Below, in pieces: positions 1 to 5,720 of a stretch of DNA of 6,233 nucleotides (positions are counted from its first letter, which is position 1; every line of letters starts with the position of its first letter). The notes beneath the pieces were generated by a model that was not told where the DNA came from, did no database searches, and saw only the letters and a list, made by a program, of their open reading frames with translations. Made by a program: the position numbers and the translations under genes. The stretch spans positions 1-6,233 of the forward strand of contig JADFYX010000150.1 of the NCBI GenBank assembly GCA_015232795.1, written 5' to 3'. Source of the stretch: Magnetococcales bacterium (GTDB lineage: Bacteria > Pseudomonadota > Magnetococcia > Magnetococcales > JADFYX01).

Positions 1-283
1 CATGATGGTCATGTCGTTACATGGTTTCATCAAAAATGGGGCTAAAACACTGACTGTGGATGCTAGCGGTGTGGAAGAGGTAAATGGCACTATTTTGCTG
101 ATTCTGGATTCTGCCAGAAGTCTCTTGCAGCAGAGTGGTCGTAATATGGTTTTACAAAACCCTTCACCGAGATTTGTATTTAAAATGAAAAATGCCGGGT
201 TAAATTTCTTTTCAAGGCGGGAACGCAAACAGATGATATTTAATAAATCGGAGAAATCTAGTGTCAATTGTTCTGCTTATTGA
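1..283 (+). CDS. STAS-domain protein (anti-sigma-factor-antagonist-like), 5'-truncated by the window edge
   Basis: Ninety-three residues are visible, ending at TGA 281-283. The core pattern is LTVDASGVEEVN (residues 17-28), then a helix-like ILLILDSARSLLQQSG and a second strand NMVLQNPS, ending with a predicted helix up to NAGLNFF. This is the beta-alpha-beta-alpha order of a STAS domain, the fold of SpoIIAA/RsbV antagonists and of STAS proteins found in chemotaxis and Mla operons. The first beta strand and helix of the fold (about 25-30 residues) are missing, so the gene most likely starts left of the window. The three Met codons within the first four residues are probably internal. At the loop where SpoIIAA-type proteins carry Asp-Ser-Ser, this one reads N28-G29-T30, so the usual phospho-Ser position appears to be Gly. 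The last 23 bp overlap the receiver gene at 261, implying co-transcription and translational coupling. Family is fairly sure; partner and role are unknown. Confidence 0.72.
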   Translation, partial: MMVMSLHGFIKNGAKTLTVDASGVEEVNGTILLILDSARSLLQQSGRNMVLQNPSPRFVFKMKNAGLNFFSRRERKQMIFNKSEKSSVNCSAY

Positions 284-635
284 AAATGAGAAGGTAGTTA
301 GTAATCAGATTCAGAAAACCCTTGAGGATGCCGGTCATGTAGTAATGGTATCCGCCGATGGTCATACAGGGGTAACTCTTTGTGAAGAGTACAGTGTGGA
401 TCTTGTTATAACAAAAATATTTATGCCGGAGATGGATGGTCTGGAGGTGATAAGGGCGTTACATAATAAAAATCCGGCTTTCCGATTAATGGCCATATCT
501 GGTGACGGTACGACTGCCAGTGCCCAATTGGTCCTGAAGATGGCGTCCGCATTTGGAGCTCACAAAACCCTGTCTAAACCATTTACTTCTAACGGATTAT
601 TGGGAGCTGTTGCAGGAGCATTGGGAAAAATTTAG
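261..635 (+). CDS. Stand-alone CheY-like receiver with degenerate phosphorylation site (pseudo-receiver)
   Basis: The 124-residue protein is one receiver domain with no output domain. The GTG start at 261 is supported by GGAG at 250-253 (7-nt spacing) and by the family-typical N-terminus SIVLLIENE. The fold landmarks are present: FMPEMDG (54-60) after beta-3, S80 at the Thr/Ser switch position, and K106-P107 in the LSKPF motif. The active site is altered. The acidic pair of CheY reads E8-N9, and the phospho-acceptor Asp in the pattern D-x-x-x-x-D-x-x-M-P is Lys52 (codon AAA, 414-416). Ordinary aspartyl phosphorylation and Mg2+ binding should therefore be lost or strongly impaired. The overlap with the STAS gene suggests the two proteins act together. 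STAS plus CheY pairs are known from chemotaxis operons, but no cheA follows here. It may be a constitutive binding partner or a decaying copy; the intact frame and strong conservation elsewhere favour function. Confidence 0.88.
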   Translation: MSIVLLIENEKVVSNQIQKTLEDAGHVVMVSADGHTGVTLCEEYSVDLVITKIFMPEMDGLEVIRALHNKNPAFRLMAISGDGTTASAQLVLKMASAFGAHKTLSKPFTSNGLLGAVAGALGKI

Positions 636-687
636 TAGCAGTGTCAGCATGATGGGTTTCTAATTGTTTTTTGATCAGTTCATTCTA

Positions 688-703
688 ATTTACCATGGTA
701 AAT
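688..703. repeat. Perfect 16-bp palindrome ATTTACCATGGTAAAT
   Basis: Bases 688-703 equal their own reverse complement over all 16 positions, and the symmetry breaks at 687/704. It lies one base from the next palindrome. There is no promoter or start codon just downstream on either strand, so an operator role is not obvious. It could extend the neighbouring terminator structure or be a DNA-binding site. Confidence 0.6.
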
Positions 704-704
704 A

Positions 705-730
705 AAAAATAGTCATTAATGACTATTTTT
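705..730. terminator. Candidate bidirectional intrinsic terminator (26-bp perfect palindrome)
   Basis: Bases 705-730 form a perfect palindrome: an A tract, a stem around ATAGTC/GACTAT, and a T tract. As RNA from either strand it gives a 6-bp or longer stem with a short AU-rich loop followed by a run of U (five on the + strand, six and then AUUU on the - strand). It sits 70 bp past the receiver stop and between convergent genes, where a shared terminator is expected. The stem is GC-poor, so strength is uncertain. Confidence 0.55.
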
Positions 731-795
731 AACCCCTTTGTCCTCTATAATCACCCCTCACCTACAATACGGCAGCCTTCAAGTTTCTGTATGGA

Positions 796-829
796 ACAAC
801 ACCATACTGCAAGGTGAATATGGTGTTGT
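796..829. repeat. Inverted repeat, 11-bp perfect arms, 12-nt loop
   Basis: ACAACACCATA at 796-806 is matched by TATGGTGTTGT at 819-829, with loop 807-818. Allowing a one-base bulge at A795, GG 793-794 can pair with CC 830-831. There is no T tract on either side, so it does not look like an intrinsic terminator. If the response-regulator transcript extends this far, it would be a stable 3' UTR hairpin. Confidence 0.6.
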
Positions 830-938
830 CCCAGAGATCAATGTTTTGCTAATTTGGTCTACCCTTGGCCCCGTTTAACTACTTGGGGAATAAATTGATT
901 CACCTATTTTATTTTATTAAGGAAAGAGTTAATCTAGA

Positions 939-952
939 GTAGATACTCTACA
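939..952. repeat. 14-bp repeat GTAGATACTCTACA, copy 1 (distal to the response regulator)
   Basis: It is identical to 1782-1795 in the same orientation. The unit is itself a dyad (GTAGA, 3-bp spacer, TCTAC), and this copy also sits in a 7-bp dyad with 2-bp spacer (TAGAGTA 935-941, TACTCTA 944-950). It lies 61 bp past the stop codon of the - strand response regulator. Exact 14-mer recurrence in a window this size is unlikely by chance. Confidence 0.65.
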
Positions 953-1013
953 AATATAAATATTAACGAAAGGTTAGTTAGGAGCTGAGTTTTAAATAAG
1001 AGGTGGAATACCG

Positions 1014-1634
1014 CTATTTATCCAATCCCATTCGGACGGCGAAATTAGCCATTTCGGCTTTGGATTTCAGGCCAAGTTTTTCCCGAAGGCGGGTTTTATA
1101 GGTGTTGATGGTGGAGGGGGTGACATTTAAAACGCGGGCGATTTCCTTGTCAGTAAGCCCTTTGGCTATCTGTGCCAATACCTCCTGTTCCCGGGGAGAA
1201 GGTCGGTTATTGGCTCCAGTTGGATATATACCCTCCATTTTGGCGGCCAAAATCGAACTGATAAAACGGCAGCCTTTATGGGCGCAACGCACCCCTTTCA
1301 CCAACTCTTCAAAGGTATTTTCCTTGAGTATGTGGGCCGTGGCTCCTTCCTTTTCCCCCTGGAGGACCAGAGAAGGGTCGCTGTGGCTAGTCAGGAGTAC
1401 GACACGAACACCTAGTTCAGCCCGTTTGATGCGAGCAGTCAATTCAATACCATTCATGCCTGGCATGGATATATCCAAGATGGCAACATGGGGGCGCATG
1501 GTTTTTATCAGTTTCCATGCCTCCTTGCCATCTCCAGCTTGGGCTATAATATCCATATCATCCTCTTCCGATAATAGTGCGACTAGTCCCTGTCGGAGGA
1601 GAGCGTGGTCATCTGCTAAAATTATTCTAATCAT
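1014..1634 (-). CDS. NarL/FixJ-family response regulator (receiver + LuxR-type HTH)
   Basis: The 206-residue length is normal for the family. The receiver (about 2-118) has the acidic pair D8-D9, phospho-acceptor D54 in AILDISMPGMNG, T82 and K104 in ILKE, so all catalytic positions are intact. After a short linker, the C-terminal domain (about 144-204) reads SPREQEVLAQIAKGLTDKEI and then TINTYKTRLREKLGLKSKAE, the four-helix LuxR/GerE DNA-binding domain. It should bind DNA as a dimer once phosphorylated. The ATG at 1634 gives the family-typical MIRIILADDHALLRQGL start, yet no clear Shine-Dalgarno lies just upstream. The HisKA_3 sensor kinase gene ends 156 bp upstream on the same strand and is the likely cognate kinase. 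The gap contains a TTGACA element and a dyad, suggesting its own promoter and possible autoregulation. Regulated genes cannot be told from the sequence. Confidence 0.95.
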   Translation of the reverse strand: MIRIILADDHALLRQGLVALLSEEDDMDIIAQAGDGKEAWKLIKTMRPHVAILDISMPGMNGIELTARIKRAELGVRVVLLTSHSDPSLVLQGEKEGATAHILKENTFEELVKGVRCAHKGCRFISSILAAKMEGIYPTGANNRPSPREQEVLAQIAKGLTDKEIARVLNVTPSTINTYKTRLREKLGLKSKAEMANFAVRMGLDK

Positions 1635-1728
1635 GACATATTTAGCGCATCGGTTGGGCGTTGTGTATAAGCTTTTCTTTTTTCAAATTTTTATCTTCCT
1701 CACCTGAGTAAACATATGATTTTTTACG

Positions 1729-1758
1729 ATAGAGGAAACTCCTGGACCAGTATGTCAA
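1729..1758 (-). promoter_or_regulatory. Candidate promoter for the response regulator, weak -10
   Basis: On the - strand, TTGACA (+ strand 1753-1758) is a perfect sigma-70 -35 hexamer. The hexamer 17-18 bp further on (CCTCTA or CTCTAT, ending at 1729-1730) matches the -10 consensus poorly. A strong -35 with a poor -10, plus a dyad centred near 1788 (about 65 bp above the inferred start site), would suit an activator-dependent promoter. The start site is inferred, not seen. Confidence 0.35.
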
Positions 1759-1781
1759 GAAAAAAGCAATATAGATGTAGC

Positions 1782-1795
1782 GTAGATACTCTACA
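1782..1795. repeat. 14-bp repeat GTAGATACTCTACA, copy 2 (between kinase and regulator)
   Basis: It is an exact copy of 939-952, 843 bp away and in the same orientation. It overlaps the kinase stop codon (TAG, + strand 1791-1793) and lies just upstream of the candidate promoter of the response regulator. TGTAG at 1776-1780 adds a further half-site facing CTACA at 1791-1795. It is a candidate operator for the LuxR-type regulator, or one end of a duplicated insertion site. Confidence 0.65.
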
Positions 1796-4184
1796 CTATT
1801 TTAATTATCTCGGAGGTAGATGATATGGGAAACAGTAGGGTGATGATTGTGCCCTTGCCAGGTGTGCTTTTGATCTGCAACTCGCCATTGATACGTTGCG
1901 CCCGTTCCTGCATGATGGCTATCCCTAATCCTGTTGGTGACTCTAGCAACTGTGATTGGTCCATTCCTTGTCCATGATCAAATATTTCCATTTTGTGCAG
2001 GCTGGAATCGACAATATGCAACCCCACGTTTATCTCATCAACATCGGTATGTTTGACGGCATTGGTCAATGCCTCCTGGAAAATCAGGAAGGTGTTGTTT
2101 TTGATTGTTTTTGACATCTGCCACCATTCCGGCATATCCCGCCATTGGTTTGTAATTTTACAGGTCATGTTCAACTGTCCACACTTCCATTGCATGGCCT
2201 CTTCCAGATCCATTTTTTCTAGGAAAAGCGGGTGGATTGTGCTGGATATATTCCGCAACTGCTGAATGGTGTTGGTGACTCCATCAATACTCTGATTCAA
2301 AAATTCAGTAGAGGTCTGGGTTCCAGATAGGATGTTTTTTCTTTCTCTCTTTAAACCCAGCAAGGTGACATGTAAATCTTGTACTACCGTGTCGTGTAGG
2401 GTATGGGCCAATCTTTTGCGCTCGTTATTCTCTACCTCTTCCTGAAAACGTTTTCTGCTCTCCTGCTCCTTCTTTTCCAGGGTGATATCACGCCAGACAC
2501 AGAGGATAGATGGTCTACTGTTGATTGTTAGTGGTCTGGATTTGATAGCAACATCATGAATGATTCCATTCCGGCATTGGTGTTGGCTTTCAATTATCAG
2601 TTCACCATTTTCCTGTATTAGTCTCTTGCGCCGAGGTATTTCTTTATCTGATTGTTGTACGGCAAGGTCGATATCCTTGAGAGAAAGTCCGATAAATTCC
2701 TCTCGCTCATATCCCAGGATTTCATAGGCTTTGCGGTTGCATTCCACTATTGTCATGGTGTCTACATCCACTAATACTACTGATTCTGCGGTTTGTTCAA
2801 ACAGGGCATGGTAGCGTCCTTCACTCTCTAGCAGATCGGCTTGGGCTTTTTTTTGTTCGGTGACATCATGCAAGGATATCATGGCCCCTAATTTGTCTCC
2901 TGTATCATCATACATGGGCTGGCCTGTGGCCTCGATAAAACGTTTTTTGCCATTTTTCGGAGCAATAACCATCTCCTGGCTGCGTATTTTTTTTCCATTA
3001 AAGGCTTTAAATAGCGGGACCTCCGATGTTGGCATATGCGTAACCCCATCAGGAAGGTAGAGGTCATATCTTTCTGCCCACTCTTTTGGTGGTAGGTTTT
3101 CCTGGTCGATACCGTGAAAAAAACGTGTGGCGCGGTTGAAATAGGTAAGCATACCTCTCTTGTCGCAGGCGACGATACCATCTTGAATATTTTCCAGCAC
3201 AGTTTCCAAAAACAGACGTTGCTTTTCCAAAGCCAAATTGGCTGTTTTCAAACTGGTTTCAGCCAGTATTCGTTGGGTAATGTCAGTCATCGTGACCAGA
3301 AATAGGGTTGGCATATCCTTCTCTTCCATCAAGAAGGTGCTGGTCATTTGCAGGATGGGGCCAGGGTTTCCATTTATTAACGCAGTGACCTTGCAGGATT
3401 GCGGCATCTTTTTGTGGAAGAGATCCTTAAGATGTGGCAACAGGGCATCCTGACTCTCTTGGGTAAAAAACTGCGTAAATGGGAGATTGCTAAACCCGGT
3501 CAGTTCAATACCTAACATGCTACGGGCTTTTGAGTTGGGTTCCAGGATGGTCCCTTCCTGGGAGAGTAGTATCAAACCTAAAGGGGAATCGTTGAACAGT
3601 ATGGCCCAGCGATCCCGTGCCTGTTCTAAATTCTTGTGAGATTGCACCAATTCCCGATGTTTTATCATTAACTCATGTTGATGAACATTAAGATCCTCGT
3701 TGGCCTGCTGTAACTGCTGGGTTCGTTCGAGAACCTGAGCTTCCATCCTTTTATTGGTGCTCTTCAAGGATTTTTCCAGGGTTATTCGTTCCAATGTTCT
3801 CAAGATGCGATTTTTAAGTACTGCAAAATGGATAGGTTTGGTAATGAAATCATTGGCACCGGCAGCAAAACTTCTATCCACATCTTTAGTACTGTTCAGG
3901 GCGGTAATCATGATGATGGGAATTTTATCTTCCCCGGCTTGTTTATGAATCTCGGCACAAGCGGTCACACCGTCCATGATCGGCATTGCGATATCCATGA
4001 TAATCATGGATGGTGGTGATTTTTTACAAAATGCAACGGCTTCTCTACCATTTGTAGCTTGGGCAGTTTGGTAGTCAAGATTTTGCAGAAAGATAATAAT
4101 TAAATCCATGAGATCCTCGTCATCTTCTACCACCAGGATCAAGGGTTGGTTTTGTCCGGCCAGTTTTGCCGTTGGATTATTCAT
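1791..4184 (-). CDS. Cytosolic sensor histidine kinase, REC-PAS-PAS-PAS-HisKA_3-HATPase_c
   Basis: 797 residues. The ATG start has a very strong Shine-Dalgarno (AGGAGGAAGG, + strand 4189-4198). Residues 15-130 are a complete receiver: E20-D21-D22, phospho-acceptor D64 in IIMDIAMPIMDG, T94 and K116 in ITKP. A Gln/Glu-rich probable coiled coil follows (about 135-192). Three PAS domains lie at about 188-308, 322-446 and 454-572, each ending in a D-I/V-T motif (DITQR, DVTEQ, DITLE). The HisKA_3 dimerisation domain (about 580-655) carries ERKRLAHTLHDTVVQ, with H597 the autophosphorylation site and HDxxxQ (H597, D598, Q602) the known phosphatase motif of this class. HATPase_c (about 692-787) shows the N box EALTNAVKH (N708), G1 FDHGQG (D736) and G2 GLGIA (752-756). 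There is no signal peptide or membrane segment, so it should sense a cytosolic cue through its PAS domains; no ligand can be named. The likely partner is the NarL-type regulator downstream. Confidence 0.95.
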   Translation of the reverse strand: MNNPTAKLAGQNQPLILVVEDDEDLMDLIIIFLQNLDYQTAQATNGREAVAFCKKSPPSMIIMDIAMPIMDGVTACAEIHKQAGEDKIPIIMITALNSTKDVDRSFAAGANDFITKPIHFAVLKNRILRTLERITLEKSLKSTNKRMEAQVLERTQQLQQANEDLNVHQHELMIKHRELVQSHKNLEQARDRWAILFNDSPLGLILLSQEGTILEPNSKARSMLGIELTGFSNLPFTQFFTQESQDALLPHLKDLFHKKMPQSCKVTALINGNPGPILQMTSTFLMEEKDMPTLFLVTMTDITQRILAETSLKTANLALEKQRLFLETVLENIQDGIVACDKRGMLTYFNRATRFFHGIDQENLPPKEWAERYDLYLPDGVTHMPTSEVPLFKAFNGKKIRSQEMVIAPKNGKKRFIEATGQPMYDDTGDKLGAMISLHDVTEQKKAQADLLESEGRYHALFEQTAESVVLVDVDTMTIVECNRKAYEILGYEREEFIGLSLKDIDLAVQQSDKEIPRRKRLIQENGELIIESQHQCRNGIIHDVAIKSRPLTINSRPSILCVWRDITLEKKEQESRKRFQEEVENNERKRLAHTLHDTVVQDLHVTLLGLKRERKNILSGTQTSTEFLNQSIDGVTNTIQQLRNISSTIHPLFLEKMDLEEAMQWKCGQLNMTCKITNQWRDMPEWWQMSKTIKNNTFLIFQEALTNAVKHTDVDEINVGLHIVDSSLHKMEIFDHGQGMDQSQLLESPTGLGIAIMQERAQRINGELQIKSTPGKGTIITLLFPISSTSEIIKIV

Positions 4185-4189
4185 TGTAC

Positions 4190-4277
4190 CTTCCTCCTGA
4201 TTTTAACTTTTACTTCAACACCAACTTTTTCAAGGTCTTTATACAATATAATTACATAATTTTTCTTTAGGAGGAAG
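4190..4277. repeat. 9-bp inverted repeat spanning the kinase Shine-Dalgarno
   Basis: CTTCCTCCT at 4190-4198 (the complement of the kinase's Shine-Dalgarno) is the exact reverse complement of AGGAGGAAG at 4269-4277, with 70 bp between. A - strand transcript starting upstream of 4277 would contain an anti-Shine-Dalgarno CUUCCUCCU able to mask the kinase's ribosome binding site. Alternatively the right arm is simply a + strand ribosome binding site for a short divergent frame. Both readings are inference. Confidence 0.5.
4247..4252 (+). promoter_or_regulatory. Possible + strand -10 hexamer TATAAT
   Basis: A perfect TATAAT lies 17 bp before AGGAGG at 4269-4274 and is followed by a GTG at 4280. 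No good -35 is seen; the upstream stretch is CTTTTTCAAGG. The region is AT-rich, so a chance match is plausible. Confidence 0.2.
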
Positions 4278-4358
4278 TTGTGGGACCTGATCCAGTGTTC
4301 AGAGTTAGTGAAATGGCTCGCTCTGTTCTGTCTCATTGCTATTTAAAACTAAAAAAGC

Positions 4359-5720
4359 CTATAGATAATAAAGCAGACGAACCAAGCTTTCTGTACCCAA
4401 ATGAAATGTTGGTATATGCATGTTTTCGTTGGGAGAGTGGGGACAGGCATCGGGTAGGGCGAAGCCTATTAACAGGGTGTTTAGGTTTAAGGTGGTTTTA
4501 AAGTCGGCGACAACTGGAATTGAAGCCCCTTCGCCAACTAATAGTGGTTCGCAGTTAAAGGTTTCTACCAGAGCTTTTTTTGCAGCAATAAGTGGGGGAA
4601 AATCATTTGGAACTACTACTCCTCGGCCTCCACCTGTAACACGGCTCATGGTTAAGGTAACACTATTTGGAAGAGTTGAATTAAAATAATCTGTGACTAA
4701 TTTTTCAATATTGTCAGGGTTCTGTCCATCCACCAAGCGTAAGGAGAGTTTTGCATGGGCTTTAGATGGTAATACTGTCTTTGCTCCAGGTGTAATAAAA
4801 CCACCCCATATTCCATTAATCTCAAAGGTTGGTCGCAACCAAAGCTGTTCCAACGTTGTAAAGCCAGACTCACCCCAACCTTCGGTTATACCAATGTTGG
4901 CGAAATAGGCGTTTTTATCAAAGGGCAGGGTTTTGTGCTGCTCTCTTACTGCTGCTGGAATAGGAGTTACGGAGTCGTAAAAACCAGGAATTAAAATCCG
5001 CCCATCGTCATCCTTTACCCGAGCCAAAGCCCTTGCTAAAATTTCCAATGGGTTTGCTACCGCTCCACCAAAGGTTCCAGAGTGGAGGTCCCGGTTTGGG
5101 CCTGTTAGGGTCATTTCCAGAAACAAAAGACCACGTAGAGATGTTGTAATGGCAGGAATACCCTCTGCCCACATGGAAGAGTCGGAAACCAAGGCCACAT
5201 CTGCTTTTAGCTCTTGGGCATGGTTTATTAAAAACTCTGGCAGGTTGGCACTGCCAAACTCCTCTTCACCCTCAACAACTATGCAGACATTAACCGGTAG
5301 CTCACCTTTTGTCGCTAAAATTGCTTTTATGGCCTGAATATGCATAAGAATTTGCCCTTTGTCATCGGCAGATCCTCGGGCAAAAATTCGACTGTTTTCA
5401 ATATGAGGAGAAAAAGGGGGATTGTTCCAAAGAGCTAAAGGATCGACTGGTTGTACATCATAGTGACCATATATCAATACTGTTGGTCTGTTGGGAGCCT
5501 TGCGCCACGCCCCAACTACAATAGGATGACCCTTGGTTGTATGCACTTTAACATCATTAAGGCCTGCATTTTTCATGAGTTGCGCTGTATACTCAGCGCA
5601 GTCTACCATCTCTTGCTTTTGGCTGGGATCACTAGAAATAGATGGGATTTTAAGATAATTAACTAGATTTTCAAGGGCATCTGCACGTCTGGCATGCAAA
5701 TAGTTAAATATTTCATCCAT
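4359..5720 (-). CDS. M20-family metallopeptidase (CNDP-like dipeptidase)
   Basis: 453 residues, the usual length of the carnosinase/CPG2-like M20 family of cytosolic di-zinc peptidases that cleave short peptides or N-acyl amino acids. The catalytic set is complete by motif. H86 and D88 lie in YGHYDVQP, the bridging D119 in GSADDKG, the general base E153 and ligand E154 in EGEEEFGS, and D180 in VSDS. H213 lies in DLHSG of the lid/dimerisation domain, and H428 in the C-terminal PHSPNEN. The lid domain occupies about 195-310. There is no signal peptide. The ATG directly abuts the TAA of the sixA-like gene (TAA-ATG) with no clear Shine-Dalgarno, so translation probably depends on ribosomes arriving from sixA. 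Exact substrate is not determinable; DapE or ArgE are less likely because the YGHYDVQP and long lid fit the dipeptidase branch. Confidence 0.93.
   Translation of the reverse strand: MDEIFNYLHARRADALENLVNYLKIPSISSDPSQKQEMVDCAEYTAQLMKNAGLNDVKVHTTKGHPIVVGAWRKAPNRPTVLIYGHYDVQPVDPLALWNNPPFSPHIENSRIFARGSADDKGQILMHIQAIKAILATKGELPVNVCIVVEGEEEFGSANLPEFLINHAQELKADVALVSDSSMWAEGIPAITTSLRGLLFLEMTLTGPNRDLHSGTFGGAVANPLEILARALARVKDDDGRILIPGFYDSVTPIPAAVREQHKTLPFDKNAYFANIGITEGWGESGFTTLEQLWLRPTFEINGIWGGFITPGAKTVLPSKAHAKLSLRLVDGQNPDNIEKLVTDYFNSTLPNSVTLTMSRVTGGGRGVVVPNDFPPLIAAKKALVETFNCEPLLVGEGASIPVVADFKTTLNLNTLLIGFALPDACPHSPNENMHIPTFHLGTESLVRLLYYL

Larger units (their letters stand above)
636..1013. other. Convergent intergenic region, no gene seen
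   Basis: These 378 bp separate the end of the + strand STAS-receiver pair from the end of the - strand response regulator, so both flanking genes run into it. It is AT-rich and has no open frame with a ribosome binding site on either strand; the few ATG/GTG frames stop within about 15 codons. It contains a 16-bp palindrome, a 26-bp palindrome with A/T tracts, an 11-bp-arm stem-loop and one copy of a 14-bp dyad repeat, each listed separately. These could lie in the 3' UTR of the response-regulator transcript if it ends at the 705-730 structure. Confidence 0.7.

Noticed and set aside
2..4. ATG at the left edge as the true start of the STAS gene
   Set aside because: A start here would remove the first strand and helix of the fold; truncation by the window edge is simpler.
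869..888. CCCC/GGGG inverted repeat as a terminator stem
   Set aside because: Only 4 bp with a 12-nt loop and no T tract on either strand.
928..967. GTTAAT ... ATTAAC outer inverted repeat around the 14-bp repeat
   Set aside because: The 6-bp arms are AT-rich, and their centre does not coincide with the inner dyad, so chance is likely.
1102..1707. 201-codon open frame on the + strand
   Set aside because: It lies opposite the response-regulator gene, which has full family motifs; the + frame protein is Ser/Arg-rich with no recognisable domain, a typical antisense shadow.
2860..4019. Several 60-100-codon frames within the kinase gene on both strands
   Set aside because: All overlap conserved PAS or receiver coding sequence of the kinase and lack ribosome binding sites or recognisable motifs.
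4351..4358. T run just after the peptidase stop (- strand) as an intrinsic terminator
   Set aside because: No GC-rich stem precedes the T run, so nothing shows that transcription stops before the kinase gene.
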